Shown here: one piece after another, positions 1-8,331 of the stretch | Numbering within the stretch: position 1 is the first letter of the stretch | Layout of the letters: the number at the start of each line of letters is the position of its first letter | DNA from: an uncultured Nocardioides sp. | GTDB taxonomy: Bacteria; Actinomycetota; Actinomycetes; Propionibacteriales; Nocardioidaceae | Length of the DNA: 64,000 nucleotides | NCBI RefSeq assembly: GCF_947488515.1 | Contig: NZ_CANKZF010000002.1 | Coordinates: 62,001 to 126,000, forward strand | Direction: 5' to 3' | Position numbers and translations under genes: made by a program | The notes under the pieces: model-generated | Told to the model about the DNA's origin: nothing | Databases searched by the model: none | Seen by the model: only the letters and a program-made list of their open reading frames with translations

Positions 1-768
1 TCGACGCTGGGCGACCGTCTCGGCTTCGGCGCCACGGCCACCGAGGTCGACGAGGAGTGGCTCAACCTGTTCCGTCCCGGCGATGCGCTCGAGCGCGACT
101 CCTTCGGTGTCACCCGTCGCGGCGAGCGGGTGCCCTACGCCGCTACCGGTACCGACCTCTCGCGCTACCGCATCGGCGACCTGCTCCTCTCTGGCACCGG
201 TGCCTACTACCTGCTCGGCGACGACAAGCCCGAGCGGCTGAGCGACTTCGACGCGATGGTCTACGGCGTGGTGGGTTCGCCGGCGCAGGAGGTGCCCGAC
301 GACCTCGCCGCGTCCTTCGGTGACCCGAAGACCCCTGCCGAGTGGCCGTCCGGACTCCCGCAGCCGATCACCAACGGCGCGCTGTGCGCGGTGCTGCACC
401 CCGAGGCCCAGTCGGACGTGAGCTTCAGCCTGGCGACCAACCCCACCGGTGCCGCCGACCCGGCGGAGGTCGGGCCGGGTCGCCACGCGGTCGACGTCGA
501 GCCGAGCGCCGGGGCGTACGTCCTCTCGGGCTCGGGCGACGCCGCCGACGCCGGCACCCGCTTCGTCATCGACCCCAAGGGCGAGAAGTACGAGCTGGTC
601 GGGCCGGAGGTACCCGACTTCCTCGGCTACGGCGACGTCGACCCGCCGCTCGTGCCGAGCGCGTGGCTGGAGTTCTTCGAGCCGGGCGTGCAGCTGTCGA
701 CCAACAGCGCGCGCCGGCTCCCCGAGGACGCGCCGCCGGCCGACGACGCAGCCGCGGACGCCGGCTGA
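1..768 (+). CDS. eccB: Type VII secretion protein EccB, C-terminal part (5' truncated)
   Basis: The reading frame is open from the first base, so only the last 255 residues are present and the N-terminal cytoplasmic and membrane segments lie outside the window. EccB is a core component of the ESX/type VII secretion membrane complex, with most of its mass on the outer face of the membrane. The visible part looks like the extracytoplasmic domain: no membrane segment, many Asp/Gly/Pro residues, and a stretch near residues 55-75 (RIGDLLLSGTGAYYLLGDDK) typical of the repeat domain. The mycosin start codon overlaps its stop (TGATG, 766-770), which indicates translational coupling within an ESX operon. 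The assignment rests on general resemblance plus this mycP neighbour. The alternative is another secreted protein of the same locus. Confidence 0.78.
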   Translation, partial: STLGDRLGFGATATEVDEEWLNLFRPGDALERDSFGVTRRGERVPYAATGTDLSRYRIGDLLLSGTGAYYLLGDDKPERLSDFDAMVYGVVGSPAQEVPDDLAASFGDPKTPAEWPSGLPQPITNGALCAVLHPEAQSDVSFSLATNPTGAADPAEVGPGRHAVDVEPSAGAYVLSGSGDAADAGTRFVIDPKGEKYELVGPEVPDFLGYGDVDPPLVPSAWLEFFEPGVQLSTNSARRLPEDAPPADDAAADAG

Positions 769-2039
769 TGGCTGCTCCGTCGACCGGCCGTCGCCTGTTG
801 CGGCCGCGCCGCTCGCCCGTGCGTACGACGCTCGCCGCGGGCCTGCTCGCCGCGTCGGTCGTGCCGCTCGGCGCGGCTCCGGCCGCCGCCGACCACGACG
901 CCCCGTGCCTCGAGACCGAGGTACCCGGCTCCGAGCGGCTGGCCGACACGCACGCGAAGGACAACCTCGCCTTCGCGCGGATGCACGTCGAGCAGGCGCA
1001 GGAGCTCGCCACCGGCCGCGGCGTGAAGGTCGCCGTCATCGACAGCGGGATGGTCGGCATCGAGGGGCTCGACATCGCCGGTGCGACGGCCATCGCGGGC
1101 GTCAACCCCGCCACCCGCCTCTCCGGCCACGGCACGATCGTCGGCGGGCTCATCGCCGGGCCGCGCGGCGTCGCGCCCGACGCCCAGGTCTTCGACGTCA
1201 AGGTCTACGACACCGACGACGCCGACACCACGCAGGGCGAGCGGCGGCTGTCGTCGGCAGGCATCGCCGCGGGCATCGACACCGTCATCCGGGCGCAGCC
1301 GCAGCAGCAGGTCGACATCGTCAACATCTCCCTCGCCGTCCGTACGCCCGACCCGGCGCTGGAGGCAGCCGTCGCGCGCCTGGTCGACCTCGGGGTCGTG
1401 GTGGTCGCCGCCGCCGGCAACGTCCCGCCCGGCACCCCGGACTCCGACTTCGAGGGCACGCCCGACAACGACGCCGACGTGTTCCCGGCCGACTACCCAG
1501 GGGTGCTCGCGGTCAGCGCGACCCCGCCCGGTGACGAGAGCCCCAGCACCTACGTCGTACCCAACCTGGACACCGACGTCGCCGCGCCGACGCTGGGCGC
1601 GATCTCGGCCAACGCCACCGGTCAGGTCTGCGTCGTCGACCAGGTCGCGACGTCGTGGGCGAGCGCCGAGGTCACCGGGGTCATGGCCCTGCTCAAGCAG
1701 CGCTTCCCTCGCGAGACCCCCCAGCAGCTGGTCGCCCGGCTTGAGGCGACCACCGAGGGAGCCGGTGCTCCCGAGGGCCCGGACGGCAAGGCGACCAACC
1801 CGTGGACCGGGGCGGGTGTCGTGCAGGTGCACGACGCGCTCACACGGGAGATCAAACCGGGTCGCAAGGGCAAGGTGGAGACCACCGTCCAGGAGGTCCG
1901 CGCCGACGCCCAGGCCCCACCCGCGCCCCAGCGCATCGACCTGTTCGGCACGCCCCGCGCGATCCTCCTGTGGTCGGGGCTCGTCGCCGGGTCGCTGCTC
2001 GCGCTGGCCTTCATGCTGCGCCCGTTGCTGCGACGGTGA
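768..2039 (+). CDS. mycP: Mycosin, type VII secretion-associated subtilisin-like protease
   Basis: This is a 423-residue S8 serine protease of the mycosin family, the membrane-anchored protease found with ESX/type VII secretion systems. Residues 1-41 form a signal peptide (basic start, hydrophobic core, cleavage near AAA-DH). The catalytic residues are visible: Asp92 in VIDSG, His121 in GHGT, the oxyanion Asn218 in AAGN, and Ser296 in ATSWASA (the usual GTS is ATS). A single C-terminal membrane segment (about residues 398-417) followed by RPLLRR anchors the protein with the protease outside. Translation is coupled to eccB through the 1-nt overlap. The start is the ATG at 768; a longer upstream frame runs across eccB and is not real. 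The gene ends the visible ESX operon, since the next gene follows a 34-nt gap and belongs to sugar-nucleotide metabolism. Confidence 0.92.
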   Translation: MAAPSTGRRLLRPRRSPVRTTLAAGLLAASVVPLGAAPAAADHDAPCLETEVPGSERLADTHAKDNLAFARMHVEQAQELATGRGVKVAVIDSGMVGIEGLDIAGATAIAGVNPATRLSGHGTIVGGLIAGPRGVAPDAQVFDVKVYDTDDADTTQGERRLSSAGIAAGIDTVIRAQPQQQVDIVNISLAVRTPDPALEAAVARLVDLGVVVVAAAGNVPPGTPDSDFEGTPDNDADVFPADYPGVLAVSATPPGDESPSTYVVPNLDTDVAAPTLGAISANATGQVCVVDQVATSWASAEVTGVMALLKQRFPRETPQQLVARLEATTEGAGAPEGPDGKATNPWTGAGVVQVHDALTREIKPGRKGKVETTVQEVRADAQAPPAPQRIDLFGTPRAILLWSGLVAGSLLALAFMLRPLLRR

Positions 2040-2073
2040 GACCGGACGCCCAGTCCCGTGATGGAATCAGGGC

Positions 2074-3141
2074 ATGCCTGACACGTCAGACGCGCCCGTC
2101 GCCGTCATCCTCGCCGGCGGTCAGGGCTCGCGCCTGTGGCCGATCAGCCGCGACCGTGCCCCCAAGCAGTTCCAGCCCGTCGTGCGCGACCGTCCGCTGC
2201 TCACCGGCACGATCGAGCGGCTCAGCGAGATCGTGGACCCCGGCCGCATCCACGTCTCGACGCGTGCCCGCTTCGCGGACGCGGCCCGGGCGACCCTCGG
2301 CCCGGTGCCGCCGGAGAACCTGATCCTCGAGGAGGACCCGGCCGGTCCCGCGACGGCGTTCGCCCTGAGCGTCGCGACGCTCTCCCACAAGTACGGCAAC
2401 GCGCCCGCGCTGGTCGCACCCTCGGACCACCTGATCACCGAGGAGGACGCCTTCAACGCGGCCTCGCGCGACATGCTCGCGCAGCTCGAGCGCACTCCGG
2501 AGTCGATGGTCGTGCTGGGCGCGGAGCCGACCCGGTTCGACCCGAGCCTGGGCTACATCCACACCAAGGGCGGCGACGACTCCGTGCAGGTGATCGACTC
2601 CTTCCACGAGAAGCCCGACGAGGACATCGTCGGCGAGCTGGGGGAGTCGGGCAACCTGTTCTGGAACACCGCCTGCTACGGCGTACGCGTCGGGCGGGCC
2701 TGCGATGCCTACCGCACCGCGCTGCCCCTCATCTTCGAGTCCATCGAGCGGTTCGCCCGCGGTGCGACGTCCGACAAGGCATACCGCGGCGCCGCCATCG
2801 GCGGCCACGAGATCTACCCGCTCATGTGGGCCGGCATGGAGTGCCTCGTCGTCCCGCGGCAGCTGGGGTGGACCGACGTCGGCACCTGGACGCGCCTCGA
2901 GCGCGTCCTGGACGACCAGCGGGTCACGTCCATCGGGCCCGCGCTGCAGCTCGACGCCGAGGACACCCTCGTGGCCAGCATGGACGGCCGACCGGTCGTC
3001 ACGCTCGGCGCGCGGGGACTGATCGTGGTCACGCACGAGGACGCGGTCTACGTGCTCGACCGGCAGAAGGCGCTGGACACCGGCATCCTCGAGCGGCTCC
3101 GCTCGCTCCTCGCGGCCAGCAGCCGCGAGGACCTCCTCTGA
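2074..3141 (+). CDS. manC: Mannose-1-phosphate guanylyltransferase (short ManC type)
   Basis: This 355-residue nucleotidyltransferase makes GDP-mannose from mannose-1-phosphate and GTP, feeding glycan and mannosylation pathways in the cytoplasm. The N-terminal signature GGQGSRLWPISR followed by APKQF (residues 15-33) is the pyrophosphorylase motif. PSDH at about residue 110, SLGYI, FHEKPDE and LFWNTACYG follow in the order expected for the family. The length matches the short form without the fused C-terminal mannose-6-phosphate isomerase domain. The start is the ATG at 2074; no convincing Shine-Dalgarno sequence is visible just upstream. The next gene, 45 nt downstream in the same direction, is also a sugar-nucleotide enzyme, so the two may serve one surface-polysaccharide pathway. 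Confidence 0.9.
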   Translation: MPDTSDAPVAVILAGGQGSRLWPISRDRAPKQFQPVVRDRPLLTGTIERLSEIVDPGRIHVSTRARFADAARATLGPVPPENLILEEDPAGPATAFALSVATLSHKYGNAPALVAPSDHLITEEDAFNAASRDMLAQLERTPESMVVLGAEPTRFDPSLGYIHTKGGDDSVQVIDSFHEKPDEDIVGELGESGNLFWNTACYGVRVGRACDAYRTALPLIFESIERFARGATSDKAYRGAAIGGHEIYPLMWAGMECLVVPRQLGWTDVGTWTRLERVLDDQRVTSIGPALQLDAEDTLVASMDGRPVVTLGARGLIVVTHEDAVYVLDRQKALDTGILERLRSLLAASSREDLL

Positions 3142-3186
3142 CCGCGCCGCCGGTCCCCGTCCAGCACGCTCCACCCGAAGGAACCC

Positions 3187-4488
3187 ATGTCCCACGAGAA
3201 CAGCCAGCACATCGTCGTCGTCGGCACCAAGCCCGACATCATCAAGCAGGCGCCGATCTACCACGAGCTGCGCGACCGCGGCCACGACGTCGTGCTGTGC
3301 CACACCGGCCAGCACTACGACCACAACCTCTCGCAGTCGATGCTCGACGAGTTCGGCGTCCGTGAGGACATCAACCTCGAGGTGCGCGGCGGCGTCAACG
3401 ACCTGGTCTCCGGCATCACCGCCAAGCTCGCGCAGTACCTCCGCGGCTTCGCCGAGCGCGGCGGCTTCCCGATCACCTACGTGCACGGCGACACGACCAC
3501 CGCCATGGCCGGCGCCCTCGCCACCTTCGGCGAGCGGCAGGCGCTCGTGCACGTCGAAGCAGGGCTGCGCACGCTCTCGCCCAGGCCCGAGGTGCTCAAG
3601 GGCTGGCTCGAGCAGGGCGTCGACCTCGACTGGGCGTCGTTCCGTGAGCAGTCGATCGACCGCGCCAGCTGGGCCAAGGGCAGCCGCGAGCCGTCGCCGG
3701 AGCAGTTCAACACCCGGGTCGCCGACGCGGGCTCCGACCTGCACGCCGCCCCCGTCGAGCTCAACCGCGAGTTCCTCGTCGAGGAGGGCTTCGCGCCCGC
3801 CGCGATCGACGTCGTCGGCAACTCGGTCGTCGACGCGCTCGCGCAGGCGGTCGCCGGCAGCGACCGGAACCAGGTGCTGCAGAAGTTCCCGCAGATGGGC
3901 GACGGGTCGTTCCTGCGCTTCTGCGTCCACCGTCGCGAGAACACCACCAACCGAGACCGCTTCAACCTGCTGATGGACGCCATGGAGGCGCTGCTCGAGC
4001 AGGGCCACCACGTGCTGTTCATCCGGCTGCTCGGCACCGAGGCCGCGATCGACAACTTCGGCCGCCGCCAGTGGCTCCAGGACCTCGAGGAGAGGTACGG
4101 CGACGCGCTGATCTCGACGCCCGTGTGGGACAGCTACCTCGACGTCGTCGCCGCGATGTCCATGTGCGCGGTCATCGCCACCGACTCCGGCTCCATCGTC
4201 GAGGAGGCCAACGTCCTCGAGGTGCCCTGCGTGACCCTGCGCTTCGGGTCCGACCGCTCCGAGACGTTCCTCGCCGGCAGCAACTTCCTGGCCCCGCCCG
4301 TCGACAAGGACCTGATGACCAGCGTCATCCACCACGTCTTCGAGCACCGTGCCGAGCTGTCGTGGGACCGGGTCTACCCCGAGAAGGCGTCCGCGATGCT
4401 GGTCGACGCGGTCGAGCGACGGCTCGGTGAGGGGAGCCTGCTGATCTCCGAGGAGTGGCGCTACGGCCTCCAGGCCCAGCTGCGCTGA
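3187..4488 (+). CDS. UDP-N-acetylglucosamine 2-epimerase family protein
   Basis: This 433-residue protein has the two Rossmann-like halves of the UDP-GlcNAc 2-epimerase family (GT-B fold), which interconverts UDP-GlcNAc and UDP-ManNAc. Family landmarks visible are VGTKPDIIKQAP (residues 12-23, for the usual GTRPE), GQHYD, YVHGDTTTA, HVEAGLRT (about 121-128), the HRREN motif near 245, TDSGSIVEEA and a modified RFGSDRSE where classical enzymes have RxxTERPE. A segment of roughly 50 residues rich in charged residues (about 130-180, containing EVLKGWLEQGVDLDWASFR) sits just after HVEAGLRT and is absent from canonical WecB/MnaA enzymes. It could alter substrate range, so the exact reaction is uncertain. 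AAGGA precedes the ATG by about five bases. A perfect hairpin follows the stop. Confidence 0.82.
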   Translation: MSHENSQHIVVVGTKPDIIKQAPIYHELRDRGHDVVLCHTGQHYDHNLSQSMLDEFGVREDINLEVRGGVNDLVSGITAKLAQYLRGFAERGGFPITYVHGDTTTAMAGALATFGERQALVHVEAGLRTLSPRPEVLKGWLEQGVDLDWASFREQSIDRASWAKGSREPSPEQFNTRVADAGSDLHAAPVELNREFLVEEGFAPAAIDVVGNSVVDALAQAVAGSDRNQVLQKFPQMGDGSFLRFCVHRRENTTNRDRFNLLMDAMEALLEQGHHVLFIRLLGTEAAIDNFGRRQWLQDLEERYGDALISTPVWDSYLDVVAAMSMCAVIATDSGSIVEEANVLEVPCVTLRFGSDRSETFLAGSNFLAPPVDKDLMTSVIHHVFEHRAELSWDRVYPEKASAMLVDAVERRLGEGSLLISEEWRYGLQAQLR

Positions 4489-4501
4489 CCGGCGTACGCC
4501 T

Positions 4502-4529
4502 GGCGCACCGCCCTGCTGGGCGGTGCGCC
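4502..4529 (+). terminator. Hairpin terminator after the epimerase gene
   Basis: GGCGCACCGCCC (4502-4513) and GGGCGGTGCGCC (4518-4529) form a perfect 12-bp stem with a TGCT loop, starting 14 nt after the epimerase stop. There is no long T tract, only ATTTCTT a few bases later, as is common in high-GC actinobacteria. Confidence 0.7.
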
Positions 4530-4670
4530 AGCCACATTTCTTGCCGCCGGAAGGGGGCTCACGCACCGCTGGGGGGCGTGTCGTGCGCCGCCGCGCCGGC
4601 GGGCGGTGCGCCAGCCACACTTCCTGGCGCGTGAAGGTGGCTCACGCACCGTTCGGGTGCGTGTCGTACG
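4518..4670. repeat. Imperfect tandem duplication, two copies about 83 bp apart
   Basis: GGGCGGTGCGCCAGCCACA at 4518 recurs at 4601, and the similarity continues through GGCTCACGCACCG and CGTGTCGTRCG in each copy (4518-4600 and 4601-4670). The first copy begins with the right arm of the terminator hairpin. Short frames across it look like chance translations, and I see no gene here. Confidence 0.6.
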
Positions 4671-4698
4671 ACGAATCGCCGTGCGCAGGTACGACGAA

Positions 4699-4724
4699 GG
4701 CCCCGCACCAGCAGGTGCGGGGCC
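4699..4724 (-). terminator. Terminator of tRNA-Ser
   Basis: GGCCCCGCACC (4699-4709) and GGTGCGGGGCC (4714-4724) form a perfect 11-bp stem with an AGCA loop, 8 nt beyond the 3' end of the leftward tRNA-Ser gene. It is followed on the minus strand by TTCGTCGTACC. Confidence 0.7.
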
Positions 4725-4732
4725 AACGTGCG

Positions 4733-4821
4733 TGGCGGAGGTAGGGGGATTCGAACCCCCGAGGGCTATTAACCCAACCCGCTTTCCAAGCGAGCGCCAT
4801 AGGCCACTAGGCGATACCTCC
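4733..4821 (-). tRNA. tRNA-Ser (anticodon GGA)
   Basis: On the minus strand the acceptor strands GGAGGTA and TACCTCC pair, with discriminator G and an encoded CCA (4733-4735). The anticodon loop reads CTTGGAAAG, giving GGA, which decodes UCC/UCU serine codons. GGTTCGAATCC forms the T arm. A long variable arm (class II) fits serine. Length is 89 nt including CCA. Confidence 0.95.
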
Positions 4822-4879
4822 GCCGAGGAGAGTACCGGTCGGTCCGGCGGCCGGTGAAATCGCCCGCCGAGCCCTCGGT

Positions 4880-4909
4880 TTGGGTGGCCGTCCGGGCCTC
4901 GCCTAGACT
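4880..4909 (+). promoter_or_regulatory. Promoter of the SRP RNA gene
   Basis: TTGGGT (4880-4885) and TAGACT (4904-4909) are spaced 18 bp, placing the start of transcription within a few bases of 4914, the 5' end of the 4.5S RNA stem. Confidence 0.6.
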
Positions 4910-4911
4910 CC

Positions 4912-5006
4912 CCGCCAACCCCCCACGCGGCGTCACCTCGCCCAATTCCCCCAGGGCCGGAAGGCAGCAAGGGTAAGTGAGCTCTGACGGGTGCGTGGGG
5001 GGCCTC
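4912..5006 (+). ncRNA. ffs: Signal recognition particle 4.5S RNA
   Basis: The apical SRP RNA motif GGCCGGAAGGCAGCAAGG (4955-4972) is the conserved Ffh-binding domain with its GGAA tetraloop region. The ends pair as CCCCCCACGC (4919-4928) with GCGTGGGGGG (4993-5002), closing a long hairpin typical of the small bacterial SRP RNA. The RNA assembles with Ffh to target nascent membrane proteins. The position between tRNA-Ser and dnaX is a common actinobacterial arrangement. The end positions are approximate to a few bases. Confidence 0.9.
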
Positions 5007-5072
5007 TGCATGTCCGGGACCGGTCGTGTCGCAAGCAGGTCTCCCACGGTGGTCGCTGTGGGTGGGCACGGT

Positions 5073-5078
5073 TAGGGT
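5073..5078 (+). promoter_or_regulatory. -10 element for a probable leaderless dnaX mRNA
   Basis: TAGGGT ends 7 nt before the GTG at 5086, so transcription would start at or next to the start codon. No Shine-Dalgarno sequence or clear -35 is visible. Confidence 0.45.
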
Positions 5079-5085
5079 TCACGAC

Positions 5086-7299
5086 GTGGAGTCACCGCTC
5101 GCGCTCTATCGCCGCTACCGGCCCGAGACCTTCCAGGAGGTCATCGGGCAGGACCACGTGACCGAGCCGTTGCGTGCGGCGCTGGCGGCCAACCGCGTCA
5201 ACCACGCCTATCTCTTCTCCGGCCCGCGCGGGTGCGGCAAGACCACCTCGGCCCGCATCCTCGCTCGCTCGCTCAACTGCGCGCAGGCCCCGGTCTCCGA
5301 TCCCTGCGGCGAGTGCGACAGCTGCCGCGACCTCGCGCGCGGCGGCCCCGGCTCCATCGACGTCATCGAGATCGACGCGGCGTCCCACGGTGGCGTGGAC
5401 GATGCCCGCGACCTCCGCGAGAAGGCGTTCTTCGCCCCGGTGCGCGACCGCTACAAGGTCTACATCATCGACGAGGCCCACATGGTCACCACGCAGGGTT
5501 TCAACGCCCTGCTCAAGCTCGTCGAGGAGCCACCGCCCCACCTGCGGTTCATCTTCGCCACGACCGAGCCCGACAAGGTGCTGCCGACCATCCGGTCGCG
5601 CACCCACCACTATCCCTTCCGGCTGATCCCGCCGCGGCTGCTCAGCGACTACCTGTCCCAGCTCGCCGGCGAGGAGGGCGTGGCGATCGAGCCCGCCGCG
5701 TTGCCGCTCGTCGTGCGTGCCGGCGCCGGGTCGGCCCGTGACACGCTCTCCGTGCTCGACCAGCTGCTCGGCGGCGCCGGTCCGGGCGGCGTCACCCACA
5801 AGGTGGCGACCGACCTGCTCGGCTTCACGCCCGACTCGCTGCTCGACGAGGTCGTCGAGGCCTTCGCCACCCGTGACGGTGCGGCCGTCTTCTCGGTGGT
5901 CGACAAGGTCGTCGAGACCGGGCAGGACCCGCGCCGCTTCACCGAGGACCTGCTGCGCCGGCTGCGTGACCTCGTCATCGTCACCGCGGTGCCCGACGCC
6001 CCCGCGACCGGGCTGATCGACGTCTCCGAGGACGCCGGCGAGCGCCTCGTGGCCCAGGCCGCGCGCTTCGGTGCGATCGAGCTCAGCCGGGCCGCCGACA
6101 TCGTGGCCGCCGGCCTCACCGAGATGCGCGGCGCGACCGCGCCGCGCCTGCTGCTCGAGCTGCTCTGCGCGCGCGTGCTGCTGCCGGGCGCCGACCACAC
6201 CGCCGACGGCGTGATGGCCCGCCTCGAGCGGCTCGAGCGCCGGATGGACGTGACCGGCGCCCCGACGTCGGCCCCTGCCGCGGCTCCGTCCCGACCGGCC
6301 GCGGCCGCGGGCCCGGCGCCGTCCGGAGCACCGTCGGCTCCTCCGCAGGCGCCGCCCCCCGCCGTCCCCCAGGCGACTCCCCGGCCCGCGCCCGAAGCCG
6401 CACCCGAGGCAGCACCGTCGTCCGCGCCGCAGGCACCGCGAGGCGACGAGCCGGCCCCGCCGCCGCCGATGCCGGTGGCCCCCACGGGCGTGCCCGCCTC
6501 GCCCGCCCGCGACGACGGTCCGCCTCCTCCGCCGCCGATGCCGGGGTCGCAGCAGCCCGCGACGCCGCAGGCGCCACCCGTCGTCGCCGAGCCGGCGCCG
6601 ACACCGGCCGCCGCCGCTGCCGGGCCCGACGCGCCGGTGGCCGAGCAGCCCGCCGGTCCCCGTGGCGGCCTCAGCCTGGTCGACGTACGCCGGCTGTGGC
6701 CCGACATCCTCGAGCAGACCAAGAACCGTCGCCGCCTGGCCTGGATGGTGCTGTCCCAGCACGCCCACGTGGTCGACGTCGACGGAGTCCGGCTGACCGT
6801 GGGCTTCGCCAACGCCGGCGCCCGCGACTCCTTCGTCAACGGCGGCTGCGACGAGATCCTGCGCCAGGCAGCCATCGACGTCGTCGGGATGGACTGGCGC
6901 GTCGAGTCGATCGTCGACCCTTCGGGTGCGGCCGCGGAGGCGCCGGTGATCCGCCAGGCGGCCACCGACTCCGCACCCTCGGCCCCCGCCGCGGCGCCGA
7001 GCGGACCTCCGGGCGCCCCGGCGCAGGAGGCGCCCGACGGCCCCCCGTCGTGGGTGACCGACGCCGCCGCCCCGCCGTCGGCTCCCGCAGCCCCGCCGCC
7101 GGTCTCCGCCGCTCCCGCGCGTGAGGCTCTCGAGGCGGCCCGGGCCGGGGGACCGGCCGAGCCGGCCGCCCCGGTGCGCTCCGCCGACGACGACGTGGAC
7201 CCCGACGACCCCGACGCCGACTCCGCGGCCATCGACACCGAGTCCCTGCTCAGCCAGACGCTCGGCGCCAAGCTGATCGAAGAGATCAAGAACGACTGA
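5086..7299 (+). CDS. dnaX: DNA polymerase III subunits gamma/tau
   Basis: This 737-residue protein is the clamp-loader ATPase of the replicative polymerase. The AAA+ domain carries the Walker A motif GPRGCGKT (residues 46-53), a zinc site from Cys65, Cys74, Cys77 and Cys80, and Walker B DEAH (129-132). A long Ala/Pro-rich linker (about residues 390-540) is followed by a tau-like C-terminal domain (LWPDILEQTKNRRR onward) and a second low-complexity stretch ending in an acidic tail. The GTG at 5086 gives ESPLALYRRYRPETF, the family's usual beginning; an upstream in-frame start adds 20 residues with no family resemblance. It heads the dnaX-ybaB-recR cluster. I see no A-rich slippery site that would make a shorter gamma form. 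Confidence 0.95.
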   Translation: MESPLALYRRYRPETFQEVIGQDHVTEPLRAALAANRVNHAYLFSGPRGCGKTTSARILARSLNCAQAPVSDPCGECDSCRDLARGGPGSIDVIEIDAASHGGVDDARDLREKAFFAPVRDRYKVYIIDEAHMVTTQGFNALLKLVEEPPPHLRFIFATTEPDKVLPTIRSRTHHYPFRLIPPRLLSDYLSQLAGEEGVAIEPAALPLVVRAGAGSARDTLSVLDQLLGGAGPGGVTHKVATDLLGFTPDSLLDEVVEAFATRDGAAVFSVVDKVVETGQDPRRFTEDLLRRLRDLVIVTAVPDAPATGLIDVSEDAGERLVAQAARFGAIELSRAADIVAAGLTEMRGATAPRLLLELLCARVLLPGADHTADGVMARLERLERRMDVTGAPTSAPAAAPSRPAAAAGPAPSGAPSAPPQAPPPAVPQATPRPAPEAAPEAAPSSAPQAPRGDEPAPPPPMPVAPTGVPASPARDDGPPPPPPMPGSQQPATPQAPPVVAEPAPTPAAAAAGPDAPVAEQPAGPRGGLSLVDVRRLWPDILEQTKNRRRLAWMVLSQHAHVVDVDGVRLTVGFANAGARDSFVNGGCDEILRQAAIDVVGMDWRVESIVDPSGAAAEAPVIRQAATDSAPSAPAAAPSGPPGAPAQEAPDGPPSWVTDAAAPPSAPAAPPPVSAAPAREALEAARAGGPAEPAAPVRSADDDVDPDDPDADSAAIDTESLLSQTLGAKLIEEIKND

Positions 7300-7347
7300 C
7301 CCGATGACCGGCCCCAACCCCACCCCAGACCTGCAGCGGGAGACCCG

Positions 7348-7725
7348 ATGACCCAGAACCCCTTCGACGCCCTCGGTGGCGGCGGCTTCGACATGAACGC
7401 CCTGCTCCAGCAGGCGCAGCAGATGCAGCAGCAGCTCGAGGAGGCCCAGGCCAACCTCGCCCAGCAGACCGTCGAGGGCACCGTCGCGGGCGGTGCCGTG
7501 ACGGTCACCGCCAACGGTGTCGGCGAGCTGGTCGGCGTGACGATCCGCTCGGGCGAGTTCGACGGGACCGACCCCGACGACCTGTCCGACCTCTCCGACC
7601 TCATCGTCGCCGCCTACCGCGACGCGCGCGCCAAGTCGGAGGCGCTGGCCGGCGACTCGCTCGGCCCGCTGACCGAGGGTCTCGGCGGAGGCGGCGGCAT
7701 GCCCGGTCTCCCCGGGCTCGGCTGA
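7348..7725 (+). CDS. YbaB/EbfC family nucleoid-associated protein
   Basis: This is a 125-residue DNA-binding protein of the YbaB/EbfC family, usually encoded between dnaX and recR as here. It has a Gln-rich helical start (LLQQAQQMQQQLEEAQ, residues 15-30), the central VEGTVAGGAVTVTANG strand region and a helical DLSDLIVAAYRDA segment. The tail is Gly/Leu-rich (GGGGGMPGLPGLG). GGGAG lies 6-7 nt before the ATG. It binds DNA as a dimer and may link to recombination repair through its neighbours; the precise cellular role is not settled. Confidence 0.9.
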   Translation: MTQNPFDALGGGGFDMNALLQQAQQMQQQLEEAQANLAQQTVEGTVAGGAVTVTANGVGELVGVTIRSGEFDGTDPDDLSDLSDLIVAAYRDARAKSEALAGDSLGPLTEGLGGGGGMPGLPGLG

Positions 7726-7734
7726 GGGGCCTCG

Positions 7735-8331
7735 TTGTACGAAGGTGTCGTCCAGGACCTGATCGACGAGCTCGGCCGCCTGCCGGGCGTCGGTCCCAAG
7801 AGCGCGCAGCGCATCGCCTTCCACCTGCTCCAGGCCGAGCCCACCGACGTACGCCGTCTCGCCGACGTGCTGATCGAGGTGAAGGCCCGGGTGAAGTTCT
7901 GCTCGACGTGCTTCAACGTCAGCGAGGACGAGCAGTGCCGCATCTGCCGCGACGAGCGCCGTGACCCGAGCGTCCTGTGCGTGGTGGAGGAGTACAAGGA
8001 CGTCGTCGCGATCGAGCGCACCCGCGAGTTCCGCGGCCGCTACCACGTCCTCGGCGGCGCCATCTCGCCCATCGACGGGATCGGCCCCGACCAGCTCCAC
8101 GTCAAGGAGCTCATGCCGCGCCTGGCCGACGGCACGGTCACCGAGGTCATCCTCGCCACCGACCCCAACCTCGAGGGCGAGGCCACCGCGACCTATCTCA
8201 CGCGCCTGCTCCTGCCCATGGGGTTGCGCGTGACCCGCTTGGCGAGTGGACTGCCTGTGGGCGGTGACCTCGAGTACGCCGACGAGGTCACGCTCGGACG
8301 CGCGTTCGCCGGAAGGAGATCAGCCGAATGA
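7735..8331 (+). CDS. recR: Recombination mediator protein RecR
   Basis: This 198-residue protein acts with RecF and RecO to load RecA at gapped DNA. It has the helix-hairpin-helix [11 protein letters not shown] (residues 16-26), a zinc finger with Cys56, Cys59, Cys68 and Cys71, and a Toprim domain ([12 protein letters not shown] onward, including ATDPNLEGE). The start is the TTG at 7735, nine nt after the ybaB stop; the family begins with MYEG at this point, so the rare TTG start is preferred. Its stop overlaps the next start as ATGA (8328-8331), which indicates coupling. Confidence 0.95.
   Translation: MYEGVVQDLIDELGRLPGVGPKSAQRIAFHLLQAEPTDVRRLADVLIEVKARVKFCSTCFNVSEDEQCRICRDERRDPSVLCVVEEYKDVVAIERTREFRGRYHVLGGAISPIDGIGPDQLHVKELMPRLADGTVTEVILATDPNLEGEATATYLTRLLLPMGLRVTRLASGLPVGGDLEYADEVTLGRAFAGRRSAE

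Noticed and set aside
4518-4821. Integration site at tRNA-Ser with flanking repeat
   Set aside because: The repeats do not match the tRNA 3' end, and no integrase or foreign gene lies nearby.
2086-8100. Long minus-strand frames opposite manC/epimerase and dnaX/recR
   Set aside because: Composition is typical of third-position GC shadows. The genes on the plus strand carry complete family motifs.
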